Shown here: positions 41,167 to 49,745 of the stretch, in pieces
Position numbering within the stretch: the first letter of the stretch is position 1
How the letters are laid out: every line of letters starts with the position of its first letter
Origin: CAXYVC01 sp964292295
GTDB lineage: Bacteria > Acidobacteriota > Holophagae > Holophagales > Holophagaceae
DNA: 51,696 bases
Assembly (NCBI GenBank): GCA_964292295.1
Contig: CAXYVC010000009.1
Location: 1 to 51,696 of the forward strand
Direction: 5' to 3'
The notes under the pieces: generated by a model
Database searches by the model: none
What the model was told of the DNA's origin: nothing
The model's input: the letters and a program-made list of their open reading frames with translations, nothing else
Made by a program: the position numbers and the translations under genes

Positions 41167-42273
41167 TCAGAGCCCGCGCTTGCGGATCATGTCCTGCAGC
41201 TCCGGCGCATGCGAGTAGGGATCCGCGAGGTCGCCCAGCGTGAGCGGGGCATCCGCCGCCAGGGGCTTTCCCAGCTGCAGGTCGACGTACCACTCCCGGC
41301 AGGAGAGCTGCCCTTTCTGGAGGGGAATGGCCAGGTAGAGGTCCTCCGCCTTCAGCACGTGCCCTGCGGGCAGATCCCGCCTCAGGTAGAGGCCCCGCAC
41401 CAGGGCGTCCAGGTATTCCACCTCCCGCTTGGGGGGGATCCGCTTCTGGGTGCCGGGGTTCCCGCACATCTCCTTGGCCTTCTTGAAGGCCTTGAACCAA
41501 ACGTCCACCTGCTGGGGCAGCGAGCAGTAGGAGCTCACGGGAATGCCGTCCGCGTCGATGTCCACGTGGCGCTCGAAGGTGCGCGCCCCCTTGGCATAGG
41601 CGATGAGCATGGAGGAGGTCCAGTCGTGATACTCGTGCGTGGAGAAGCCGATCGTGTTCTGGGGGTAGCGCGCCTTCAGGAAGTCGATCTGGTTCATCTC
41701 CAGATCCCCGTCCTCCGAGGGATACAGGGACACGCAGTGGTTGATGGCCAGCGGGATGTCGCGATTGGCGAAGAAGGCCACCAGGTCATCGGCATCCTTG
41801 AGGGAGGAACCGCCCGTGGAGGCGATCACGGGCTTCTTCGTCTGGGCGATCTTCTCGATGAGGAACCAGTCGTTGATGTCCGAGCTGGCCAGCTTGACGA
41901 TGTCCATCCCCAGGTCCACGCAGAGGTCCACGGAACGCTCGTCGAAGGCGGTGGCCATGGGGATCATGGCCTTCTGGCGCACGTAGTTCGCCAGGGTGGC
42001 GTAATCCTCCCGGGACAGGCGCGTATCCATGGTCTTCTTGATGTAGCGGATGTCCTGGCGATCCCGGAAGCCCCTGTGGATGAAGGTGTCCACGTCCCGG
42101 AACTGGAACTTGATGGCCGCGCGCACGTTGTTGTAGCGCACCACCCGGTTGAACTGCTTGATGATCTCCAGGCCGCGCTTGACGCTGCCCCAATGGTTGT
42201 TGGCCATCTCCAGGACGAAGAGGTCCTCGAAGGGGTCGCGGTTGATCTGAGGGTGTTCGAGCGTGATGACCAT
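41167..42273 (-). CDS. N-acetylneuraminate synthase family protein (NeuB-like)
   Basis: A 368-residue enzyme of the family that condenses PEP with a hexosamine to form nonulosonic acids. The TIM-barrel domain has the N-terminal LFVLEMANNHWGS, the LASSDINDW and CVSLYPSEDGD blocks, and IGFSTHEYHDWTSSMLIAYAKGA with the metal-binding His. The C-terminal SAF (antifreeze-like) domain of about 60 residues begins with LYLRRDLPAGHVLKAEDL. No CMP-sugar synthetase or ManNAc-forming epimerase is in the window, so the nucleotide activation step is elsewhere or the product is not a classic sialic acid. It is 8 bases downstream of the TPP enzyme. Confidence 0.85.
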   Translation of the reverse strand: MVITLEHPQINRDPFEDLFVLEMANNHWGSVKRGLEIIKQFNRVVRYNNVRAAIKFQFRDVDTFIHRGFRDRQDIRYIKKTMDTRLSREDYATLANYVRQKAMIPMATAFDERSVDLCVDLGMDIVKLASSDINDWFLIEKIAQTKKPVIASTGGSSLKDADDLVAFFANRDIPLAINHCVSLYPSEDGDLEMNQIDFLKARYPQNTIGFSTHEYHDWTSSMLIAYAKGARTFERHVDIDADGIPVSSYCSLPQQVDVWFKAFKKAKEMCGNPGTQKRIPPKREVEYLDALVRGLYLRRDLPAGHVLKAEDLYLAIPLQKGQLSCREWYVDLQLGKPLAADAPLTLGDLADPYSHAPELQDMIRKRGL

Positions 42274-42281
42274 CGCGTCAC

Positions 42282-44102
42282 CTATGGGAGGGGGGAAGGC
42301 GTCAGCAGGCGGTTCCTCCGCACCTCCTCGGAGGGCAGGAAGGGCGCCATGTCGTCCAGGGTTCCACTCAGCATGCGGCCATCCTCCAGGCGGCGGGAGG
42401 CGACACGGGGCGCGAAGGGCTGCGCGGGATCCAGCAGCACCTCACAGAGGCAGGCCCCGGGTGTGCCGAGGCACGCGGCAATGCCCTCTTCCAGCCCTGC
42501 GTGGGTGGCAATGCGGGCGTAGGCCAGGCCGTGGGCTTTTGCCAGAAGTCCGAAGTCCGGGAAGCCCACGCCGCTCGCCGGCCCCGTGCCCACCTGGGGA
42601 CCCGGGAAATAGCTGTTTTGCGTCTGGCGAATGGAGTGGTAGCCACCGTTGTTCAGCAGGAAGAGCTTCACGGGCAGGTGGTGGTGGCTGATGGTCTGCA
42701 GCTCCTGCAGGTTCATCATGGCGCTGCCGTCCCCCGCCAGGCAGATGACACGCGGAGCCCCCGTCCCCACCGCCGCCCCGATGGCGCCCGGAAGGTCGAA
42801 ACCCATGGGGGCGCTGCCCGAGTTGGAGAAGAGCCGCTGCCTCGGCTTCAGGCGTGCCGCCTGGAAGGGCGCGATGCAGGCCGTCCCGTCGCCGCACACG
42901 ATGACCTCGCCCGCCTCCAGCCGATCGAAGAGCGCTTCGACGAAACAGTACGGATTCACGGGTTCCGCCTTGTGCCGGTATTCCGGCAGCACCACCGGGT
43001 AGGCCTCCCGGCGCTCCCGGCACCAGGCCAGGTAGCCGCGATGGTCCGCCGCCGGCGTCCAGCCCGCCAGCGCCTCCAGCAGGGCGGGCATGAAGTCGAC
43101 CAGGTCCGCATGCACGGGCAGCGCCACCCGCAGGGTGGGCTTCTGCAGTTCGGCCGCGTCCACGTCCACCATGGCGATGCGCGCCTGGGGGGCGAAGGCC
43201 TCCCAGTTGTAGCCCACCTGGCGGATGTTCATGCGGCTGCCCAGGATCAGCAGGAAGTCGGAACTCTGCACGGCGAAGTTCCCGGCCCGGTCCCCGATGG
43301 TGCCCTGCCGCCCGACCAGACGCGGATGCTCCGAGGGCAGCAGATCATGGCCGTTGAAGGCCGTCACGAAGGGAAGCTCCAGGCGGTCTGCCAGTTCCCG
43401 GAAGGCGCCCTCGACCCCGGCTGTCCAGATCCCGGAGCCGCCGAGCACCACGGGACGCCGGGCGCGCCGAAGGGCCTCGGCGACCTCCAGCGCTCCGGCC
43501 CGCGCCTGCCCCGGCGGGGGGAGCAGCCCCGCATCCTCCTGCGGGTCGTAGCCGGTCAGCGCCCCGGGATCCACGAGGGCCCCCTGGACATTCCCTGGCA
43601 CATCCAGCCACACCGGACCTGGGCGCCCCTGCAGCGCCAGATGCAGCGCCCGTTCCAGGTGGTAGCGGATGCGCTCCGGCTCCGTGACCGTCACCGCGTA
43701 CTTCGTGACGCCCCGCACCATGGAGACGACGTCCACCTCCTGGTCGCCCAGCTGCCGGAGGGGAAGCCCCGTGGAGGCGACGCAGGTCTCCCACTTCACC
43801 TGGCCCGAGACGACCACCATCGCCTGGCTGTCCACGTAGGCACCGTAGACGCCGGTGATGGCATTGGTCCCACCGGGCCCCGTGGTGACGTTCACCGCCG
43901 CCATGCGACGGGTGGTGCGGAAGTAGGCCTCCGCGGCCATGGCGCAGGCCTGTTCGTGGTGGCAGGGCCAGTAGCGCATGCCCTTGTGGTGGCCGGAGGC
44001 GTGGTTCGGGTGCAGGGTCCCGCCGCCCGTGCCCAGGAGGGCGTCCGTGACGCCATGGTCCACGAGGGGCTGGGCGATGTAGTCGGCCACCCGCTGCTTC
44101 AC
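42282..44102 (-). CDS. Thiamine diphosphate-dependent enzyme, acetolactate synthase-like
   Basis: A 606-residue protein starting with a GTG at 44102 that overlaps the preceding stop (GTGA). It has the three-domain architecture of the family: an N-terminal TPP-PYR domain with the cofactor-activating Glu in HHEQACAMAAEAYF, a middle nucleotide-binding-like domain, and a C-terminal TPP-PP domain with GDGSAMMNLQEL and LFLLNNGGYHS. Related TPP enzymes such as YerE add a two-carbon unit from pyruvate to a 4-keto-3,6-dideoxysugar. With RfbF and RfbH here, branched-sugar synthesis is a plausible role (inference); a housekeeping acetolactate synthase is less likely, as no small subunit or ilv genes are nearby. 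Confidence 0.85.
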   Translation of the reverse strand: MKQRVADYIAQPLVDHGVTDALLGTGGGTLHPNHASGHHKGMRYWPCHHEQACAMAAEAYFRTTRRMAAVNVTTGPGGTNAITGVYGAYVDSQAMVVVSGQVKWETCVASTGLPLRQLGDQEVDVVSMVRGVTKYAVTVTEPERIRYHLERALHLALQGRPGPVWLDVPGNVQGALVDPGALTGYDPQEDAGLLPPPGQARAGALEVAEALRRARRPVVLGGSGIWTAGVEGAFRELADRLELPFVTAFNGHDLLPSEHPRLVGRQGTIGDRAGNFAVQSSDFLLILGSRMNIRQVGYNWEAFAPQARIAMVDVDAAELQKPTLRVALPVHADLVDFMPALLEALAGWTPAADHRGYLAWCRERREAYPVVLPEYRHKAEPVNPYCFVEALFDRLEAGEVIVCGDGTACIAPFQAARLKPRQRLFSNSGSAPMGFDLPGAIGAAVGTGAPRVICLAGDGSAMMNLQELQTISHHHLPVKLFLLNNGGYHSIRQTQNSYFPGPQVGTGPASGVGFPDFGLLAKAHGLAYARIATHAGLEEGIAACLGTPGACLCEVLLDPAQPFAPRVASRRLEDGRMLSGTLDDMAPFLPSEEVRRNRLLTPSPLP

Positions 44103-45118
44103 GCGATCTCCCTTCCCTGGTGCCACGCGAGCGTGCGGCGGATCGAGGTCTCCAGGTCCCAGCGCGGCGCGAGGCCAAGGCCCGCGGCCTTGCGGATGTC
44201 GGGCACGTAGCGGGCAGGGGCCCGATTGGGGACCGGCGTCCCCAGCACGTCCACCCCCACGCCGCAGATGCGGCCCGTCAGCTCCGCCAGCTCCCGGATG
44301 CTCACGGCCTCGTCGGATCCGACGTTGTAGGCCTGCCCCGCCTCGCCCCTGGCCATGAGCGTCCAGAGCCAGTGGGCCAGCTCGGCGGCATGGAGGTAGC
44401 TGCGCAGCGGCGTGCCGTCGCCCTGGACCTGGATGCGCTTTCCCGCAAGGCCATCCCGCAGGAAGTTCCCGGCCGCAAAGTGCGCGTCCAGGGGCAGCAG
44501 CGGCCCCACGAAGGCAAAGAGCCGGGCGATGCAGACCTCGAAGCCGTGGGCGATCCCGTGCTGCAGGCAGAGGTGCTCGGCGAAGTGCTTGGCGTTGCCG
44601 TACGCCGCGCCGGGCTCCATGGAATCCAGGTGCCCCATCTGGTGCTCCGCGATGGCTGCGCAGTCCGCCGGCTGCCGCCCATAGGCCAGGCCCGAGCTCA
44701 GGAAGAGGAAGCGCCGCGCCCCGGCCAGGCGCGCCACGTCCAGCACCCGCTCCGTGCCCCGCACGATCACGTCGGCCATCTCCAGGGGACTGCCTTCGTT
44801 GAGGACCTTGCTGGCCGGCGTGGCGCCGTGGAGAACGGCGTCCACGGGTGCTCCGCGAAGCTCCAGATCCCGCACGTCCCCTTCAAGGAAGCGGAAGCGG
44901 GCGTCCCCCGCGAAGGCGGGATGGCGGGCCAGGAAGGCCTCCGGATTCCGGGTGGGCACGAGCAGTTCCCGGGGGCCACTCTGCTGCAGGCGCACGGCCT
45001 CGAGCAGCCAGGTTCCCACGAAGCCCGTCCCGCCCGTGACCAGGACCCGCTGTCCCTCCAGGCCTTCCAGCACACCATCCTGGAAGAAGGCCAGGTCCGC
45101 TGCAGGCAGGGCGTTCAT
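44099..45118 (-). CDS. NAD-dependent epimerase/dehydratase (extended SDR)
   Basis: A 339-residue SDR with cofactor motif VTGGTGFVGTWLLEAV near residues 27-42 and active-site YGNAK near 175. The third catalytic strand reads FLSSGLAYG rather than a Thr-Asp-Glu triad, so a 4,6-dehydratase is not indicated; epimerase, reductase or decarboxylase is possible. It lies 3 bases after RfbH, whose product would be the first 3-deoxy keto-sugar, and is coupled by a GTGA overlap to the TPP enzyme, so it may act on the same intermediates. Confidence 0.85.
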   Translation of the reverse strand: MNALPAADLAFFQDGVLEGLEGQRVLVTGGTGFVGTWLLEAVRLQQSGPRELLVPTRNPEAFLARHPAFAGDARFRFLEGDVRDLELRGAPVDAVLHGATPASKVLNEGSPLEMADVIVRGTERVLDVARLAGARRFLFLSSGLAYGRQPADCAAIAEHQMGHLDSMEPGAAYGNAKHFAEHLCLQHGIAHGFEVCIARLFAFVGPLLPLDAHFAAGNFLRDGLAGKRIQVQGDGTPLRSYLHAAELAHWLWTLMARGEAGQAYNVGSDEAVSIRELAELTGRICGVGVDVLGTPVPNRAPARYVPDIRKAAGLGLAPRWDLETSIRRTLAWHQGREIA

Positions 45119-45121
45119 GGA

Positions 45122-46447
45122 CTAGCGGGCCTTGAAAAAGGCGAAGAGCTGCTCGATCACGTAGTCGACCTGCGCGTCGCCCAGGCCGGGGTAGACCCCC
45201 AGGAAGAAGGTGTCGCGCATGATGCGGTCCGAGCCTTCGAGCTGTCCGTGGACGCGGCGGGGGATGGAAAGGAAGCCCGGCTGGCGGAGGATGTTGCCGC
45301 CGAAGACGAGGCGCGTCTCGACCTTCGCGTTCTCCAGGTGGGTGGTGAGGGCCCGGCGGTCCACGCCTTCCCGCACGGTGAGGGGGAAGCCGAAGGGCGA
45401 CGGGTTCGCGCGGGGGTCGATGCGGGGCAGCTCCAGGCGGTCCTCCAGGGGCTTCAGCGCCTCGTGGTAGCGGCGGAAGTTGCGGCGGCGTGCCTCGACG
45501 AAGGCGGGGATCTTCTCGAACTGGGCCAGGCCGATGGCCGCCTGGAGGTCCGTCGCCTTCAGGTTGTAGCCCAGGTTGGCGTAGATGTACTTGTGGTCGT
45601 AGCCGTAGGGAAGCTCGCCCATGCGCCAGTCGAAGCGGCGGCCGCAGGTGTTGTTGCAGCCGGGCTCGCACCAGCAGTCGCGCCCCCAGTCCCGCAGGGA
45701 ACGCACGGTCCTGTGGAAGTCGGGGTTGTTGACCACCACGCCTCCGCCCTCCCCCATGGTGATGTGGTGGGCGGGGTAGAAGCTGAGGCTGCCCATGGCG
45801 CCGAAGCTCCCCACGAGACGCCCGTCGAAGGTGGCACCCAGCGCGTCGCAGCTGTCCTCCAACAGCCAGAGGTTGTGGCGTTCGGCGAGCTCCGTGAGTG
45901 CGGCCATGTCGCAGGGATTTCCCACGGTGTGCGGCACGAGCAGGGCCTTGGTGCGGGGGCCGATGGCCTCCTCCACCAGGGCCGGGTTGATGTTGTACGT
46001 GCCCACCTCGCAGTCCACGAAGACGGGAACGAGCTGGTTCTGGACGATGGGCGTCAGGGTGGTGGGGAAGGTCACGGCGGGCGTGATCACCTCGTCGCCG
46101 GGCAGCAGACGTCCGGGACCGCCCTGGGCCCGGGCGGCATCCTCGGCACAGAGGGCGGCGACCATGAGCAGGTTGGCGGAGCTCCCGGAGTTCACGAGGA
46201 CGAAGTCCTGGGCCCGGAAGAAGCCCGCCATGGCCTTCTCGAAGCGGTCGGCACAGGGCCCCGCCGTGAGCCAGAAGTCGAGGGAAGAACCCACGAGGCC
46301 CACCACCTCGGCGGCGTCAAAGACGCGGCCCGCGTAGCTGATCCGGCTCTCCCCGGGCACGAAGGGCTTCGGCGCGTGGGCCAGCGCGGTGTATTCCCGC
46401 GTGAGCTCCAGGATCCGGGAACGCAGCTCCTCGGCGCGGTCGCTCAT
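45122..46447 (-). CDS. rfbH: CDP-4-keto-6-deoxyglucose 3-dehydratase-like (RfbH/E1)
   Basis: A 441-residue PMP- and [2Fe-2S]-dependent enzyme of the DegT/DnrJ/EryC1/StrS fold that removes the C3 hydroxyl of a CDP-4-keto sugar. Two hallmarks separate it from aminotransferases: His replaces the PLP lysine in SFYPAHHITMGEGG (the E1/ColD arrangement), and the iron-sulfur cysteines are in CWCEPGCNNTCGRRF. The length and motif order match RfbH of dideoxysugar pathways. The ATG at 46447 overlaps the stop of the dehydrogenase gene (ATGA). The electron-donor reductase (RfbI/E3) is not in the window. Confidence 0.95.
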   Translation of the reverse strand: MSDRAEELRSRILELTREYTALAHAPKPFVPGESRISYAGRVFDAAEVVGLVGSSLDFWLTAGPCADRFEKAMAGFFRAQDFVLVNSGSSANLLMVAALCAEDAARAQGGPGRLLPGDEVITPAVTFPTTLTPIVQNQLVPVFVDCEVGTYNINPALVEEAIGPRTKALLVPHTVGNPCDMAALTELAERHNLWLLEDSCDALGATFDGRLVGSFGAMGSLSFYPAHHITMGEGGGVVVNNPDFHRTVRSLRDWGRDCWCEPGCNNTCGRRFDWRMGELPYGYDHKYIYANLGYNLKATDLQAAIGLAQFEKIPAFVEARRRNFRRYHEALKPLEDRLELPRIDPRANPSPFGFPLTVREGVDRRALTTHLENAKVETRLVFGGNILRQPGFLSIPRRVHGQLEGSDRIMRDTFFLGVYPGLGDAQVDYVIEQLFAFFKAR

Positions 46448-47802
46448 CGGCCCTCCTTCCAGCCCGCTCCCGCGGGAATGATGCGGATGCCGGAGGGCGC
46501 GCAGCCCGCCAGCAGGTTCCGCCCGTCGTAGACGAGCGGCTGCGCCATGCGCGGCGCGAGCTCCTCCCAGTTCCATGCGCGCAGCTCGGGCCATGCCGTG
46601 GCCAGCAGGGCCGCATGCGCACGCTCCAGAACCTCGTCGGGCGAACGCGTCAGGGCCACGCGCCCCTCCCACTCCGCCACGGCCTCGGGCCCCACCAGGG
46701 GATCCCAGGCGGCCACCTCCGCTCCCCGCGCCAGCAGGGCCCGCACCAGGGGCTGGCTGGGCGAGTTCCGCCAGTCGTCGGTGCCCGGCTTGAAGGCAAG
46801 CCCCAGCACGGCGACCTTCCGGCCTGCCAGCGTGCCCGCCTCCCGCTCCAGCCGGGCGACGATGGCCGCGGGGCGCGCACGGTTCACCTGGATGACGGCA
46901 TCGAGCAGGGGCACGGGCCAGCCGCGGTCATGGGCCAGGGCGGTGATGGCGTTCATGTCCTTGGGGAAGCAGCTGCCGCCGTAGCCCACGCCGCCCATCA
47001 CGTAGCCCTGGATGCCGGGCTTCAGGGGGCGGCCCTCCGCCTGCGGCGTCCAGCGGCGGTCCGCCAGGGCACCCTCCAGCACCGTGCGCCCGTCCACGCC
47101 GGGCATGGCCTCGCACAGGTTGAAGACCTCGTTCGAGAAGGAGATGAGGGTCGAAAGCAGCGCATTGGCGGTGTACTTGATGAACTCCGCTTCCGTGGGG
47201 GAGACCACCAGCTTGGGGCATGCGCAGGTACGGTAGACGGCCTGCAGGGCTTCCGCGCTGCGCGCCCCGAGGGCTCCGAGCACCACGCGGTCGGGATCGG
47301 CGAAGTCCTGGACCGCCGAGCCCTCCCGCAGAAATTCCGGGTTCATGCCCAGGCCGAAGTCCAGGCCCGCCTGCTTTCCCGAGCGGCGCTCCAGCGCCTC
47401 GCGCACGGGCCCCAGGGTCGTCCCCGGCACCACGGTGCTCTTGACCACCACCGTGTGGAAGCCTTCGCGGTCCCGGAGATGCGCGCCGATCTGCTCCGCC
47501 ACGCCGAGCACGTACCGCAGGTCGATGCGACCCTCCCGGTCCGGCGTGCCCACGGCGATGAGCGAGACCTCCGCGCCCTCCAGGGCCTCCGACGCGTCCG
47601 CCGTGGCGCGGAACCGGCCCTCGGCCTGGCCCTTCCGGATCAGCGCCTCCAGGCCGGGTTCAAAGATCGGGGCCCGGCCGGACTGGATGGCGGCCACCTT
47701 CGCGGCGTCCACGTCCACGCAGGCCACCTCGTGCCCCAGCTCCGCCAGGCAGGCCGCGCTCACCAGGCCCACGTATCCCGCGCCGAAGACGGTGATCTTC
47801 AC
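46444..47802 (-). CDS. UDP-glucose/GDP-mannose dehydrogenase family protein
   Basis: A 452-residue NAD-dependent enzyme that oxidises the C6 hydroxyl of a nucleotide hexose to a carboxylate in two steps. Visible are the N-terminal Rossmann motif GAGYVGLVSAACLAELGHEV, the KSTVVPGTT and EFIKYTANALLS blocks, and the catalytic Cys in GYGGSCFPKD. Length and motifs are typical of UDP-glucose 6-dehydrogenase. Ugd-type activity on UDP-glucose is the default; use of a CDP-sugar is conceivable given the neighbours but unproven. It starts one base after the UXS-like SDR. Confidence 0.9.
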   Translation of the reverse strand: MKITVFGAGYVGLVSAACLAELGHEVACVDVDAAKVAAIQSGRAPIFEPGLEALIRKGQAEGRFRATADASEALEGAEVSLIAVGTPDREGRIDLRYVLGVAEQIGAHLRDREGFHTVVVKSTVVPGTTLGPVREALERRSGKQAGLDFGLGMNPEFLREGSAVQDFADPDRVVLGALGARSAEALQAVYRTCACPKLVVSPTEAEFIKYTANALLSTLISFSNEVFNLCEAMPGVDGRTVLEGALADRRWTPQAEGRPLKPGIQGYVMGGVGYGGSCFPKDMNAITALAHDRGWPVPLLDAVIQVNRARPAAIVARLEREAGTLAGRKVAVLGLAFKPGTDDWRNSPSQPLVRALLARGAEVAAWDPLVGPEAVAEWEGRVALTRSPDEVLERAHAALLATAWPELRAWNWEELAPRMAQPLVYDGRNLLAGCAPSGIRIIPAGAGWKEGR

Positions 47803-47803
47803 C

Positions 47804-48859
47804 TCAGGCCTCCCGGTAGGACGCGAGGGTGCGCGCCAGGCCTTCGGCGATCATCACCTCGGGCGCATAGCCCAGGGCCTTCAGCCGGGACAGGTCGGGG
47901 CAGCGCCGCTGGGGATTGTCAGACAGGTAGTGGGGATCCGGGCTCGTGCGGAAGGCGATGGGCTGCGGGTGCCCCGCGACCTCCTTCAGCGTCTCGGCCA
48001 CCTGGCGCATGCTCAGCTCCTCCTGGTCGTTGCCCAGGTTGTAGGCCTCACCGGCCTTGCCCTTCAGGAGGATCGCGAGCATGGCCTTCGCGGCGTCGCG
48101 GATGTAGCAGAAGGAGCGGGTGGCGCGGCCGTCGCTCAGGAGCACGATGGGCTCTCCCGCCAGCACCGCCTGCATCAGGTCCGGAACGATGCGCCGGTCG
48201 TCGATGCGCTGCCCAGGGCCGTAGACGTTGAAGGGGCGCCCCACCTTGACCGGAACGCCGTAGGCCTGGTGGTAGATCACGCAGAGGGTCTCGCTGAGGC
48301 GCTTCGATTCGTCGTAGCAGGCGCGGGGACCGGTGCAGGACACGAAGCCCCGGTAGTCCTCCCGCGTGGGGATGGCTTCGGGCGCGGGATCGCCGTAGAT
48401 CTCGCTGGTGCTCAGGTGCAGCATCGCCTTCACCGGGTGCGTGCGGCACAGCTCCAGCAGATGGCGCGTGCCGTCCACGTTCACGTCGATGGTCTCGAGG
48501 GGATACTTCCGGTAGAAGGTGGGCGAGGCCACGCCCGCGCAGTGCAGGATGACGTGCACGGGCTCGCCCGGGTCGAAGGGCTGGCGCAGGTCGTGGGTCA
48601 CGAAGCGGATGTCCGCACGCCCCCGGAGGTGCGCGACCCGCTCGGGAAGGCCCACCAGGTTGTTGTCCAGGGCGAGGATGCGCGCCGGGCGCGGGCGTCC
48701 CGCGTTCCAGTCCGCCAGGACGTCCAGCAGGTAGGCTCCCAGGAAGCCGGCCGCGCCCGTGAGCAGGATCGTGGTGCCCTCCAGGACCTCCAGGTCGCCC
48801 TGCATCTGCGCGGCGATCCGGGCCGCGTCCTCGTGGATAATGCTCGTCACCGTCGCCAT
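47804..48859 (-). CDS. UDP-glucuronate decarboxylase-like SDR
   Basis: A 351-residue extended SDR with cofactor motif LTGAAGFLGAYLLDVLADW near residues 34-52 and the active-site block TGPRACYDESKRLSE containing the Tyr and Lys. The catalytic strand is STSEIYGDP, close to UDP-xylose synthase (STSEVYGDP), with Ser instead of the dehydratase Asp. This favours decarboxylation of a nucleotide uronate over 4,6-dehydration. Yet it occupies the place where rfbG normally sits, between rfbF and rfbH. Its partner would be the dehydrogenase directly downstream. GGAG sits before the ATG. Confidence 0.85.
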   Translation of the reverse strand: MATVTSIIHEDAARIAAQMQGDLEVLEGTTILLTGAAGFLGAYLLDVLADWNAGRPRPARILALDNNLVGLPERVAHLRGRADIRFVTHDLRQPFDPGEPVHVILHCAGVASPTFYRKYPLETIDVNVDGTRHLLELCRTHPVKAMLHLSTSEIYGDPAPEAIPTREDYRGFVSCTGPRACYDESKRLSETLCVIYHQAYGVPVKVGRPFNVYGPGQRIDDRRIVPDLMQAVLAGEPIVLLSDGRATRSFCYIRDAAKAMLAILLKGKAGEAYNLGNDQEELSMRQVAETLKEVAGHPQPIAFRTSPDPHYLSDNPQRRCPDLSRLKALGYAPEVMIAEGLARTLASYREA

Positions 48860-48871
48860 GCGTGCGCTCCT

Positions 48872-49657
48872 TCAGTCCCAGACCTTCCAGGGCGCCCGTC
48901 CGGAGGCCCACAGCTCCTCCAGCACGTTGCGCTCCCGCAGGGTGTCCATGGGGTGCCAGAAACCCTCGTGGCAGTAGGCCATCAGCTGGCCCTCCGCCGT
49001 GAGGCGCTCCAGGGGCTCCCGCTCCCAGATGGTGTCGTCCCCCGCGATGTAGTCGAGCACCTCGCGGTTCAGGACGAAGAAACCCCCGTTGATCCAACCC
49101 TCGCCGGCCTGGGGTTTCTCCGCGAAGCCCGCCACGCGGCCGCCCTCCAGGCGGATGCCGCCGAAGCGCGCGGGCGGGCGCACCGCCGTGACGGTGGCCA
49201 GGCGTCCGTGGCTGCGGTGGAAGGCCAGGAGGGCGGGAAGATCCACGTCCCCTACCCCGTCGCCGTAGGTGACCATGAAGGCGGGATCCGCTCCGACCCA
49301 GTCCCGGAAGCGGCGGATGCGCCCCCCCGTCTGGGTGGCCTGCCCCGTGTCCACCAGGTGCACCTTCCAGGGTTCGGCGAGGGCGCTGCCCAGCTGCACC
49401 TCGCCCCGGGCAAGGTCCACCACCAGGTCCGAGTGGCAGGTGTTGAAGTCCAGGAAGTAGCGCTTGATCAGCTCCCCCTTGTAGCCCAGGGCGATGGCGA
49501 AATCCCGGAATCCGTGGTGCCCGAAGAGCTTGAGGATGTGCCAGAGCATGGGGTGGCCACCGATCTCCACCATGGGCTTGGGCTTGACGGTGGTCTCCTC
49601 GGAGAGCCGCGTCCCGAGGCCACCCGCCAGGATGATGGTCTTCATGTGCTGGGGCAT
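48872..49657 (-). CDS. rfbF: Glucose-1-phosphate cytidylyltransferase
   Basis: A 261-residue nucleotidyltransferase that makes CDP-glucose from CTP and glucose-1-phosphate. The N-terminal nucleotide-binding GGLGTRLSEETTVKPKPMVE is diagnostic of RfbF-type enzymes, and the remaining blocks (YGDGVGDVDL, FAEKPQ, WINGGFFVLNREVLDY) fit. The ATG at 49657 has GGAG six bases upstream and is preferred over the internal ATG at 49645. It is the first gene of the 14-gene minus-strand operon and sets CDP-glucose as the entry compound. Confidence 0.95.
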   Translation of the reverse strand: MPQHMKTIILAGGLGTRLSEETTVKPKPMVEIGGHPMLWHILKLFGHHGFRDFAIALGYKGELIKRYFLDFNTCHSDLVVDLARGEVQLGSALAEPWKVHLVDTGQATQTGGRIRRFRDWVGADPAFMVTYGDGVGDVDLPALLAFHRSHGRLATVTAVRPPARFGGIRLEGGRVAGFAEKPQAGEGWINGGFFVLNREVLDYIAGDDTIWEREPLERLTAEGQLMAYCHEGFWHPMDTLRERNVLEELWASGRAPWKVWD

Positions 49658-49689
49658 GCCGGACTCCAGGACCGCCAGGGGGATGTCCC

Positions 49690-49719
49690 AGATTTGGCAG
49701 GTCTTGCCCAGTCTTGCAA
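49690..49719 (-). promoter_or_regulatory. Very weak possible promoter for the glycan operon
   Basis: Reading the minus strand, TTGCAA (49719-49714) is followed after 18 bases by AAATCT (49695-49690). The -35 matches 4 of 6 but the -10 only 2 of 6. This is the only gap (88 bases) upstream of rfbF, so a promoter must lie here or inside mutL. Confidence 0.2.
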
Positions 49720-49745
49720 GGCGCAGGCCATGCCGCTGCGGCGCG

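Noticed and set aside
42282..44102. Housekeeping acetolactate synthase for branched amino acids
   Set aside because: There is no ilvN or ilvC nearby, and the gene is coupled to a sugar SDR and NeuB-like gene; a sugar-modifying relative fits better, although this is not proven.
47804..48859. Canonical CDP-glucose 4,6-dehydratase (RfbG)
   Set aside because: The catalytic strand is STSEIYGDP rather than the dehydratase Thr-Asp pattern; it is closer to UDP-xylose synthase.
49642..49731. 29-codon ORF between mutL and rfbF
   Set aside because: It ends inside the start of rfbF and has no clear SD or conserved feature; it is probably chance in the leader.
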